NCBI RefSeq assembly: GCF_046600735.1
Contig: NZ_JBJMAW010000003.1
Coordinates: 248,001-312,000, forward strand
DNA length: 64,000 nucleotides
Source of the DNA: Novilysobacter_A longmucuonensis
GTDB taxonomy: Bacteria; Pseudomonadota; Gammaproteobacteria; Xanthomonadales; Xanthomonadaceae
Reading direction: 5' to 3'
Positions within the stretch are counted from its first letter, which is position 1. The number at the start of each line of letters is the position of its first letter. Under the pieces are notes generated by a model that was given only the letters and a program-made list of their open reading frames with translations, ran no database searches and was not told where the DNA came from. Below, in pieces: positions 42,591-50,603 of the stretch. The position numbers and the translations under genes were made by a program.

Positions 42591-44987
42591 ATGTGGTTCC
42601 CAACAGCCGGCGGCGTTGCTCTGGCCCCGATGCAGCAGTTGCTTGTGCGGGGGGCGGGCAATGGCCGGGGCGATTACGAATCGACAGGCGACGACCCGCA
42701 GTTCGACGTGCGCCCCGACGGCGGCTTCTCGGTGCTGCCACCGGGTTGGTACCGGCTGTCGGTGCAATTGGTTCCTACCGAGGGGCAGATCATCGAGCCC
42801 TGCCTGTACCCGGACTACGGCGAGGGCGCATCGGAAACCACTCGCATCGACCTGCCGGAGCCGGACGCGGCCGGACTGCTGAATTGCGTGGTGCTGATCA
42901 GGGCCACCCTGCGCACGTTGCGCTTTGATCCGACCGTCGAGCGGGCACGGTTCACCCTGACGGCGCCGACGTTTAGCCGGATCTCACCGTGGCGCGCGGC
43001 AGGGGCAATGCTGCGTGGCATCCAGGCCGCCAGCGGCTGCACATTGCTGGGAGAAACGCTACCGGCCGCAGCAGGTTTTGCGCGGCGGTTCGCGCGGTGC
43101 GGCTTCGCCGCGGCAGCCGATCTCCTGATCGAGCGATATGTTTCCAGCTTCCGCCGCGATCGCCGCGACTATCAGCACTGGATTGCCCTGTTCGATAGTT
43201 ATAGTCCGGCGCGCCTGGAGCAGGGCCGCTCGCGCGCCGCGGCGCTGGCCAGTCTACCGTTGATCTCGATCGTCCTGCCGGTGCACGACACGCCGGTGGA
43301 ATTCCTGCGGCGTTGCATCGACAGCGTGCTGGCGCAGACGTTCGTGCGTTGGCAGCTGTGCATCGCCGATGACGCGTCATCGGGCGCGGTGCGGCGCGTA
43401 TTGCGCGAGTACGCCGAACGCGATCGGCGGATCCAACTGCATCTGCGCGATCGCCACGGACATATCTGCGAGACCACCAACGATGCGTTGGAGAGGGCGC
43501 AGGGCCAATACACCGGCTTTCTCGACCACGACGACGAACTCGCGCCGGACGCACTGTTCGAGGTCGCGAAGGCGCTGGTGGCCAGCCCCGACGCGCGACT
43601 GGTGTATTCCGACGAGGACAAGATCGATCGTTCCGGCCGGCGCTTCGATCCCAACTTCAAGCCGGCGTGGAACCCCGACCTGCTGCGGGCACAAAACTAC
43701 ATCTGCCACTTCGCGGTGTTCGAAACCGCGCTGGTCAGGTCGTTGGGCGGGCTGCGGCCGGGCTTTGAGGGTGCGCAGGATCACGACTTGCTGCTGCGTT
43801 GTATCGAGAAGCTGCGGGCCGACCAGATCGTCCATGTTCCAAAGGTGCTGTACCACTGGCGCGCCATTCCAGGCTCGACCGCACTGGGCGGAGGTCAGAA
43901 GCGGTACGCGCTGGAGGCCGGACGCCGCGCGGTGGAAGAGCACCTGGCCAGGACAGGCGTTGTGGCGACGGTGGAGGCAATGCCGAGCGGCTATTACAAG
44001 GTCGTCCGGGCGGTGGCTTCACCGCAGCCCACAGCCACGATCGTCATACCAACGCGCGACCGTAGGGACCTGCTCGAGCCCTGCATCCGCAGCATCGTCG
44101 ACCGGACGCGCTACGCCAGCTACGACATCGTCGTGGTCGACAACGGCTCGGCGGACCCCGACGCACGCGACTACCTGGACCAGTTGCAAATGCAGCCACG
44201 CATAACCGTGCTGGACCACCCTGCGCCCTTCAATTTTTCCGCAGTGGTCAATCACGGCGCCCGCCACGCCACTGGCGAGGTGCTGTGCATCCTCAACAAC
44301 GATGTCGAAGTGATCAGCGAAGGCTGGTTGCACGAGATGGTGGCGCAGGCCACGCGACCCGACATCGGCGTGGTTGGAGCGATGCTCTACTACCCCGACG
44401 ACACCATCCAGCATGCCGGTGTGGTGCTGGGTATCGGCGGCGTCGCCGGGCACATCCACGGCCGCCTGCACCGCGGTGACGGCGGGTACCTCGGCCGCGC
44501 TGGCATTACCCACAACGTCGCTGCCGTCACCGCGGCATGCATGGCCGTGCGCCGCCGCGTCTTCGACCGAGTCGGCGGGTTCGACGAAGGCCTGCCGGTC
44601 GCCTTCAACGATGTCGACTTCTGCATCCGGGTAAGCCAGCTGGGTTACTTCAACCTGTGGACGCCGCACGCGGAGCTGTACCACCACGAATCAGCCACGC
44701 GGGGACTGGAAGACACCCCCGAAAAGCGCGCACGTTTCGCCTCCGAGCTGGAACAGATGAAGCGCCGATGGGGTGGCGTGCTGCAACACGACCCCGCCTA
44801 CAACCCGAACCTCTCGCTGGAAGGCCTGCATTTCGAGCTGGCATTCCCCCCACGATCCCGCAGCGGGCGATGCCATGCGCCTACGGCCACTACCAACACC
44901 CAACGGTCTCCCCATGATCTATCTGATGCGGCACGTCGCCGAAAACTTCAAACGCCCCGCCCATGGGATGCGCGCCGACTGGCTTGA
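42591..44987 (+). CDS. Glycosyltransferase with two tandem GT2 domains
   Basis: A 798-residue protein. The N-terminal part (about 1-215) is an unassigned beta-rich region. The first GT2 domain begins with I-S-I-V-L-P-V-H (about 223) and has the metal-binding D-H-D-D-E and S-D-E-D-K. The second GT2 domain begins with A-T-I-V-I-P-T-R-D-R (about 482), with L-N-N-D-V-E-V and F-N-D-V-D-F-C. Tandem GT2 enzymes of this design build cell-surface polysaccharides such as O-antigen or rhamnan-like chains. AGGTGA lies 6 bases before ATG 42591, favouring it over GTG 42582. It lies at the left end of an accessory island. Confidence 0.85.
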   Translation: MWFPTAGGVALAPMQQLLVRGAGNGRGDYESTGDDPQFDVRPDGGFSVLPPGWYRLSVQLVPTEGQIIEPCLYPDYGEGASETTRIDLPEPDAAGLLNCVVLIRATLRTLRFDPTVERARFTLTAPTFSRISPWRAAGAMLRGIQAASGCTLLGETLPAAAGFARRFARCGFAAAADLLIERYVSSFRRDRRDYQHWIALFDSYSPARLEQGRSRAAALASLPLISIVLPVHDTPVEFLRRCIDSVLAQTFVRWQLCIADDASSGAVRRVLREYAERDRRIQLHLRDRHGHICETTNDALERAQGQYTGFLDHDDELAPDALFEVAKALVASPDARLVYSDEDKIDRSGRRFDPNFKPAWNPDLLRAQNYICHFAVFETALVRSLGGLRPGFEGAQDHDLLLRCIEKLRADQIVHVPKVLYHWRAIPGSTALGGGQKRYALEAGRRAVEEHLARTGVVATVEAMPSGYYKVVRAVASPQPTATIVIPTRDRRDLLEPCIRSIVDRTRYASYDIVVVDNGSADPDARDYLDQLQMQPRITVLDHPAPFNFSAVVNHGARHATGEVLCILNNDVEVISEGWLHEMVAQATRPDIGVVGAMLYYPDDTIQHAGVVLGIGGVAGHIHGRLHRGDGGYLGRAGITHNVAAVTAACMAVRRRVFDRVGGFDEGLPVAFNDVDFCIRVSQLGYFNLWTPHAELYHHESATRGLEDTPEKRARFASELEQMKRRWGGVLQHDPAYNPNLSLEGLHFELAFPPRSRSGRCHAPTATTNTQRSPHDLSDAARRRKLQTPRPWDARRLA

Positions 44988-45216
44988 GCATCAATGTTAC
45001 GGCAAGACCGTCCTAGGCCTGCTGCGGGTGCTGATTCCATAGGCGTTCTACATCTGGGGCATCGGCGGCTTCATCGGCGCGCCGCAACCCGGCATCGTGT
45101 TGGCGAGCTCCCTCGCGCTTGTGGGCGTCCTCATCGCCACATCCGCAGCGACCACGCCGGTCGATCAGACGTCTGGGTTGGTCGGGGAAAGGCTGCCACG
45201 GCGGCTCCTTTACTAG
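44914..45216 (+). pseudogene. Small membrane-protein ORF interrupted by an amber codon
   Basis: ATG 44914 begins a 42-codon ORF ending at TAG 45040-45042. The same frame continues without interruption to TAG 45214 and encodes a hydrophobic stretch (W-G-I-G-G-F-I-G-A, then L-A-S-S-L-A-L-V-G-V-L-I-A) that looks like one or two TM helices. The pattern suggests a 100-codon membrane protein with a nonsense mutation. It partly overlaps the end of the GT2 gene in another frame. A neutral, never-coding stretch is the alternative. Confidence 0.4.
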
Positions 45217-45242
45217 CAAGCCACAAGAGTTAGGGTGAAGGT

Positions 45243-46307
45243 ATGTTATTCAAGAGCAAAGTTAGCCCGCGTGTTCTTTTTGTAAGTTGGACAGCACGAA
45301 ACGCGAGGCCATTCAGCGACCCATCGGTGCGATATCGCTGCTTCAACATGTCGCAGGAGCTGACGCGCCGCGGCTACCGATCCGAGGTTGTTTCTCAGCT
45401 AAATTTCGAAAGATCTTTCGAGGAGCTGGATAGGTATGACGCGTACATTTTCCACCGCCCTTATCTAAACAGCTTTTTGGCCGATTTCCTGGCCGCTCAC
45501 AAAGGCCAGTGCATCGCCGACTTCGACGACTTTATTTTTGACGTCCGTTTTGCTGATCAGACGCCCATGGTACGGGTTCGAGGTGCGTCTTCAGTCGCCA
45601 CCAGGTCTTACGTGGCGAGCACAGCAGAGGCGGCGAGCATGTTTTCGAGGTTCACTGTGTCGACTGCGCCGCTCAAGGCTCACTGTGAGCGGCTATTCGA
45701 GGGCGCCACCGAAATCATTCCTAATTCCGTGGATCGTGGGTTCGTAGGGTCAGCTCGTGTCATTCGAAGGAATTCCCGCTATCAGGATCGTCCGTACGCG
45801 ATCGGCTATTTTTCCGGCACGGCGACCCATGATCTAGACCTTGTTGTTGCCGCTCCAGCCATCGCAAAATTTCTGAAGGCCAATCGCGGTGCACGGATGC
45901 TTGTCGTTGGCCCCGTAAAGATGCCACAGGAGCTGAGCGCCTTCTCCGCACAGATTAATGTACAGGATCTAGTTCCCTATCATCGGCTCCCACGAATAAT
46001 GGCGCAATGCAAGCGGGTGATAGCACCGCTGGAAGATACCGTATTCACTCGCTCCAAGAGCGGACTGAAGTTTTTTGAGGCCGCACTAGTAGGCTGCGAT
46101 GTAGTTGCTACACCGATTCCGGATATAGATCGGTTCGACTCCTCAGTTCTATTCAAGTGTCAATCGACGGAAGACTGGGAAGAAGCTTTGACAGCGCCAT
46201 GCCTGCTTTCCGAGAGTGACAGGGAGGAGGCAATACGTAGCGTTGAGGACATGGTGAGGATAGAAGCCTCCTTCTCAAACTGGCGCAGTTTCGTGGGCGT
46301 GAAGTGA
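45243..46307 (+). CDS. GT4-like glycosyltransferase
   Basis: A 354-residue protein with the two-Rossmann GT-B layout. The N-terminal half has V-L-F-V-S-W-T-A-R near the start and R-Y-R-C-F-N-M. The C-terminal half has I-G-Y-F-S-G-T-A-T-H-D, M-L-V-V-G-P-V-K, V-P-Y-H-R-L-P-R and the nucleotide-sugar-binding R-S-K-S-G-L-K-F-F-E-A. That last motif is the E-x7-E-like region of GT4 enzymes. The codon use is markedly more AT-rich than the flanking genes, indicating acquisition from elsewhere. It is followed 3 bp later by the capsule-synthesis-like gene. Confidence 0.75.
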   Translation: MLFKSKVSPRVLFVSWTARNARPFSDPSVRYRCFNMSQELTRRGYRSEVVSQLNFERSFEELDRYDAYIFHRPYLNSFLADFLAAHKGQCIADFDDFIFDVRFADQTPMVRVRGASSVATRSYVASTAEAASMFSRFTVSTAPLKAHCERLFEGATEIIPNSVDRGFVGSARVIRRNSRYQDRPYAIGYFSGTATHDLDLVVAAPAIAKFLKANRGARMLVVGPVKMPQELSAFSAQINVQDLVPYHRLPRIMAQCKRVIAPLEDTVFTRSKSGLKFFEAALVGCDVVATPIPDIDRFDSSVLFKCQSTEDWEEALTAPCLLSESDREEAIRSVEDMVRIEASFSNWRSFVGVK

Positions 46308-46310
46308 CCG

Positions 46311-48092
46311 ATGAAAATTCTTGTCTATATTGAGCCGCACCCTATACGAAATTATCACGAGGAGTTTCGTGACGTTGGGAAGATGATCGTAGAGGCCTTG
46401 GTGCGCACGGGGAGAGGCGGGAGATTCGATTTCCGTTTCTTTTCCAACAACATTGTGGCCGATGATATCGTCGCGGCTATACCTGCGGCATCTTTACAGG
46501 TTATAAGGCCGACTTTGGAAGAGTCGACGGTCATGAGTGAGTTCGACCGGACCTGGAACAAGCCGGCCATCGACGAATGGCTCAAGCTGGTTCGCGGGGA
46601 CGGTGCGATATCCATGACGTATACACATATGCTGGAGAGGATCTACGGCGAGTTTCCCTTCGATGTCATCGTGATGTGGTCCGAAAACGGGGCGGCCCGC
46701 AGCTTCGGCGCTGCACGGAACATGCCCGTGGTCAACCTTGAATACGGCCCCACGCGAAGTCCTTTGCACAAGACGTTCTACATGGACGGCAACGGGACGA
46801 ATGGCAACGCATCGGTGCTGAATGTATCCGATGAGGTTTTGGCGTCGCTGGACCCGCTGCCGCCCGAGACCTGGATAGCGGCTCAGGCCGGCCAAGGTGT
46901 CGACGAGGATCAAGTCGGATTGCTGGATGCGGGAAACACGCTAAGGTCACAGGGCGCGGACCAGTTGGTCCCGTCGGCGCCTTACGTTTTTGTCCCGCTG
47001 CAATTGGCAGACGATCTGAACACGCTTGTGCATTCTCCGTTTGCGTCTCCTGAGGAGTTCTTGCGAGCGATACTGCCGCTCTATACGCGCGCAGGCTATC
47101 GAGTCGTCGTAAAGGGACACCCGGGCGCAGCGGGTCGACCGTACAACCTAGCTCGCGAGGCCGAGGCGCTGCTATACGCAAGGTCGTTTGGTGAGAATGT
47201 CGTGCTTGTCCCACGGGAGCTTCCCTTTGCGTCATCGATAAACCTGATAGTGCAAAGTTCGCTCGTAGTAACTATCAATAGTTCAGTCGGATTCGAGGCA
47301 ATATTGCTCGGGAAAAAGACAGCGCTATTTGGTGCCGCGGTGTATGGCCGAAGTGGGCTGCTGAGTTACGACTCGTCCGGTGATCAGTCCGCCCTTGAAG
47401 CGTGGGTGACGTTCTTGTGCGGCCATTACTTTCTTCCCTTGGAAGCATTGACCGATGGGGACGCGCTAATAGAAGGGATATTCGCCATTTCAGCAGAGCA
47501 TCATCGGGGAGGTAAGTACGACGACGCTTTTTGGCGCGACTGGATCGAGCGGATGCCGCAAGGTATGCAATGGGCGACTGCGGGTGACGCAAATAGGCCG
47601 CTGTGTGCGATGACTGAGCCCGGGACTGGTCGGACTTTGGCGGGCTTCAGCGAACTATCTGAAAGTCGCGAGCGGGCTATCTTCCGCAGATCCGGATCAG
47701 TACATGTACGCGCCACCTTGCACGGCAGCGGTATACAGGCGTTCGCAACCTCGCAAGCCGGTAAGTTTTTCGGGTTCGTGGATGAGCTAGCCGAAAAAGA
47801 CGAGAGCACCGTGGTCGTGCGCGGATGGGCGCTTGAATCGAGCGGGCAGCGGCCGCCGGTGCAGGTGTTTTTCTGCGCGGATGATCGCATCGTGTCTTGC
47901 CATCGGGCAGCCACTGAGCGCAAAGACGTGTTCGATCATTTCGACGGCATGATCGCGAAGCGTGTTGGATTTACTTTTGAGGTAGACAAGAAAGTGTTAC
48001 GTGACGCTGGATTTTGCAGCCTGATGCTGCTCTCGTCGGACAACTCGGTGCAGGAAGTGCTGCTCCGAGAGGGCGCGATAGGTTCTGTCTAG
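46311..48092 (+). CDS. Capsular-polysaccharide-synthesis-like glycosyltransferase with C-terminal accessory domain
   Basis: A 593-residue protein. The central region (about 220-370) matches the Capsule_synth pattern: Y-V-F-V-P-L-Q, V-V-V-K-G-H-P-G, and V-V-T-I-N-S-S-V-G-F-E-A-I-L-L-G-K. This is the SNST-like loop of KpsC/KpsS-type Kdo transferases. A C-terminal segment (about 485-580) starting G-K-F-F-G-F-V-D and containing V-V-V-R-G-W-A-L-E and V-G-F-T-F-E-V resembles a small beta domain found beside sugar transferases. It is AT-rich like its upstream neighbour and is likely co-transcribed. The sugar added is unknown. Confidence 0.7.
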   Translation: MKILVYIEPHPIRNYHEEFRDVGKMIVEALVRTGRGGRFDFRFFSNNIVADDIVAAIPAASLQVIRPTLEESTVMSEFDRTWNKPAIDEWLKLVRGDGAISMTYTHMLERIYGEFPFDVIVMWSENGAARSFGAARNMPVVNLEYGPTRSPLHKTFYMDGNGTNGNASVLNVSDEVLASLDPLPPETWIAAQAGQGVDEDQVGLLDAGNTLRSQGADQLVPSAPYVFVPLQLADDLNTLVHSPFASPEEFLRAILPLYTRAGYRVVVKGHPGAAGRPYNLAREAEALLYARSFGENVVLVPRELPFASSINLIVQSSLVVTINSSVGFEAILLGKKTALFGAAVYGRSGLLSYDSSGDQSALEAWVTFLCGHYFLPLEALTDGDALIEGIFAISAEHHRGGKYDDAFWRDWIERMPQGMQWATAGDANRPLCAMTEPGTGRTLAGFSELSESRERAIFRRSGSVHVRATLHGSGIQAFATSQAGKFFGFVDELAEKDESTVVVRGWALESSGQRPPVQVFFCADDRIVSCHRAATERKDVFDHFDGMIAKRVGFTFEVDKKVLRDAGFCSLMLLSSDNSVQEVLLREGAIGSV

Positions 48093-48293
48093 CTGGCCTT
48101 CGGTCTCCAGCGATAGGAATGGCGAGACGTCTCGACCTGGCTTGGAGGATCAGCGCCAAATCAGTCAGTCGGGCTTGCGGGGGCGTTTTCTGCCGTAGCG
48201 CCATGGCCCGCCGCCAGCCGCCGCCCACAATCCAGAATGCGCATGGCATCGTGCCTAAAGGAGAGGAACGCGGTCTTTTTACAGTGGGCCGAT
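48093..48293. other. Right boundary of the polysaccharide island
   Basis: This 201-bp gap returns to the high-GC composition of the chromosome. No gene, att site or insertion sequence end could be recognised by eye. Confidence 0.5.
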
Positions 48294-48887
48294 TCACCCC
48301 GCCGGCGAGCCATCCGGATTGAACTCGATCATCCACAGGCCGGCCCATAGCTTGAGGTCGACCTCGTAGCCTTCGGCGTACTTCTGCATCAGCCAGGCCG
48401 GCGCCTGCGCGCGCGGCACTTCGTGCACGATGATGTCCTCGCCGTCGACGCCGCCGCCGTTGCCGACCTTGCTCAGCCCGCGCGCGCGCACGAAGGCGAT
48501 GCGCTCGCTGCTCATGCCCGAGGAGGTGGGGCCGGTCAGCAGTACGTCGACGTGTTCCGGCCGCCAGCCGGTTTCCTCGATCAGCTCGCGGTACGCGGCT
48601 TCGGCCAGGCTGTCGTCGGCCCGGTCGTCGCCGACCAGCCCGGCCGGCATCTCGATGGTGCGGGCGCGCAGCGGCATGCGGAACTGCTCGACAAACAACA
48701 CGTTGTCGGCCGGGGTCACCGCGATCACGATCACCGCCATGCCGCGTTCGCCGTGGGTGCGTTCGGCATACTCCCAGCGGCCGCGGCGGACCATGCGCAG
48801 CCAGCGGCCTTCGTACAAGGTTTCCAGCGGGGCCTCGGCCTCGGCTGCGATGCGATCTGCAGGGGTGTGCTCGGCGTGCTTGTCCAT
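48294..48887 (-). CDS. NUDIX hydrolase, ADP-ribose pyrophosphatase-like
   Basis: A 197-residue NUDIX enzyme. The box is P-A-G-L-V-G-D-D-R-A-D-D-S, then A-A-Y-R-E-L-I-E-E-T-G-W (about 80-107); the R-E-L-I-E-E-T-G metal-binding half is intact. The first half has an insertion and lacks the usual glutamate at its place. The preceding E-Q-F-R-M-P-L strand is typical of ADP-ribose pyrophosphatases. It is upstream of no obvious operon partner; the exonuclease stop is 27 bp away on the same strand. Confidence 0.85.
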   Translation of the reverse strand: MDKHAEHTPADRIAAEAEAPLETLYEGRWLRMVRRGRWEYAERTHGERGMAVIVIAVTPADNVLFVEQFRMPLRARTIEMPAGLVGDDRADDSLAEAAYRELIEETGWRPEHVDVLLTGPTSSGMSSERIAFVRARGLSKVGNGGGVDGEDIIVHEVPRAQAPAWLMQKYAEGYEVDLKLWAGLWMIEFNPDGSPAG

Positions 48888-48914
48888 TGGGCCTCCGGGT
48901 GCGATCGCCCGATG

Positions 48915-49862
48915 CTACGCCGGCTGCGGTGATCCGACGAAGTCGAGCCCGGCCGACTGGTACAGCCGGCGCCGCGTCAGCGGCCCGAAACGCAACGACT
49001 CGCACAAGCTGCCCAAGCCGACGGGGTCGGCGTTGCCGCGCACGAAATGCAGCGCTGCGCCGTCCAGCGGCACTTGGCAGGCGATCGTCGCCAGTTGCCG
49101 GCACAGCAACGCCTGCTCGCGGTGCAGCTTGAGTCTGGCCGCGGTGCTGGCGGCGCCGCGCAGGCGCAGGTACGGCACCTCCTCGACCCGCTCCAGCAGC
49201 GCATCGAGCGTGCCGAAATGCGCCAGCAACGCCGCCGCGGTCTTGGCACCGATGCCCGGCACGCCCGGGATGTTGTCGACCGGGTCGCCGCTGAGGGCGA
49301 GGTAGTCGGCGATCTGCCCAGCCTGCACGCCGTGGCGTGCGTGCACCCCGTCCATGCCCCAGCGCTGGTTGCGCGCGTAGTCCCACTGCTCGTCGCCGTG
49401 CTCGAGCAGTTGCGAAAGGTCCTTGTCGGCCGAGACGATCACCGCGCGGAAGCCATGGGTGCGCGCGGCCACGCAGGCGCTGCCGATCAGGTCGTCGGCC
49501 TCGTACTGCTCGTGTGCGAGTACCGCCAGCCCCAGCGCCACGCACAGCGCCTTGCAGTGCTTGAACTGGCGGCGCAGCTCCTCCGGCGCGGCTTCGCGGT
49601 TGGCCTTGTAGGCCGGATACAAGGCGTTGCGAAAGCAGGAATCGTGGGCCTCGTCGAACGCGACCGCGATGTACTGCGGGCGGGCGCGTTCCAGCAGTTC
49701 CAGCAGGAATCGGGCGAAGCCCTGCACCGCGTTGGTTGGCCAGCCATCGGCGCCGCGGAACTCGTCGGGCATCGAGTGCCACGCGCGGAACACATAGAGG
49801 CTGGCGTCGACCAGGTACAGCGCGCGCCGCGGCGGGATCGATGGAGCGCTGCCGTCGCTCAT
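48915..49862 (-). CDS. 5'-3' exonuclease (Pol I N-terminal domain family)
   Basis: A 315-residue FEN/Pol I-type nuclease. The metal ligands are visible in L-Y-L-V-D-A-S-L-Y, A-V-A-F-D-E, Y-E-A-D-D-L-I-G, V-S-A-D-K-D-L and the H3TH region D-N-I-P-G-V-P-G-I-G-A-K-T-A-A. It is a free-standing nuclease comparable to Xni/ExoIX-like proteins, probably removing RNA or flap ends at replication and repair sites. It overlaps the nitroreductase gene by 4 bp (ATGA). Confidence 0.9.
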   Translation of the reverse strand: MSDGSAPSIPPRRALYLVDASLYVFRAWHSMPDEFRGADGWPTNAVQGFARFLLELLERARPQYIAVAFDEAHDSCFRNALYPAYKANREAAPEELRRQFKHCKALCVALGLAVLAHEQYEADDLIGSACVAARTHGFRAVIVSADKDLSQLLEHGDEQWDYARNQRWGMDGVHARHGVQAGQIADYLALSGDPVDNIPGVPGIGAKTAAALLAHFGTLDALLERVEEVPYLRLRGAASTAARLKLHREQALLCRQLATIACQVPLDGAALHFVRGNADPVGLGSLCESLRFGPLTRRRLYQSAGLDFVGSPQPA

Positions 49863-50497
49863 GCCGGGGTCCAGTCGCTGAGCAGCTCGTGCGGATCGGG
49901 ACGGTCGCGCTCGGGCACGTGCAGCTTCGGCGTGCCGATGTGGACGAAACCGACGACGTGCTCGTCCTGCGCCAGCCCCAGCCAGCGCGCGACCTCGGCA
50001 TCGTATGCCGCCCACCCGGTCAGCCAGACCGCGCCGAACCCGAGCGCGTGCGCGGCCTGCAGCAAAGCGAAGCACACGCAGCCGGCGCTGAGCAGGCGTT
50101 CCTGCTCCGGAATTTTTTCATCGGGCCCAAGCCGGGCGACCACCGTCACCACCAACGGCGCATGCGAGAAACGCGCACGGTCCTTCTCGATCACCGCATC
50201 GCTGGCCTCGGGGTCGCGCTGGAGGCTGCGCACCGCCAGGCGCTCGCCGAGTGCATCGCGCGCGGCGCCGCGGATCGTGAGGAAACGGAACGGCACCCGT
50301 TTGCCGTGGTCGGGTACGCGCACGGCCGATCGCAGCATGCGCAACAGGGTGAGCTGATCCGGCGCGGGCAGACCCAGCTGCATCGGCGGCACCGAGCGGC
50401 GGGTATCGAGCGCGGCCAGCGCGGCATCGGCCTCGGCGGGGGCGGGGCTGCTGGTGCAGGGGCCGTCTTGGAGAAAACCACGGTCAATAGGCGACAT
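49859..50497 (-). CDS. YdjA-like nitroreductase
   Basis: A 212-residue FMN-dependent nitroreductase-family protein. Signatures are L-D-T-R-R-S-V (about 30-36), V-P-D-H-G-K-R-V-P-F-R-F (62-73), A-A-H-A-L-G-F-G-A-V-W-L-T-G and the closing V-G-F-V-H-I-G-T-P. The P-D-H-G-K motif is typical of the YdjA subgroup, whose substrate is not established. ATG 50497 gives a slightly long N-terminus. The stop overlaps the exonuclease start. Confidence 0.88.
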   Translation of the reverse strand: MSPIDRGFLQDGPCTSSPAPAEADAALAALDTRRSVPPMQLGLPAPDQLTLLRMLRSAVRVPDHGKRVPFRFLTIRGAARDALGERLAVRSLQRDPEASDAVIEKDRARFSHAPLVVTVVARLGPDEKIPEQERLLSAGCVCFALLQAAHALGFGAVWLTGWAAYDAEVARWLGLAQDEHVVGFVHIGTPKLHVPERDRPDPHELLSDWTPA

Positions 50498-50603
50498 CGG
50501 TCACAAATCGGAAACAAGGGGGGCGACCGGCCCTATGTTGACACTATGCTGCGACCTATGTCGTAAGGCGACCTTTCCCGTCCTGCCTGTCAGGGGAACT
50601 GAT

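Noticed and set aside
45040..45042. Programmed pyrrolysine read-through at the internal amber codon
   Set aside because: No pyl genes or supporting context are present; a nonsense mutation is simpler.
47971..50001. A 676-codon leftward ORF overlapping the NUDIX and exonuclease genes
   Set aside because: It is an Arg/Ala-rich shadow frame; the real genes in the overlapping frames have complete catalytic motifs.
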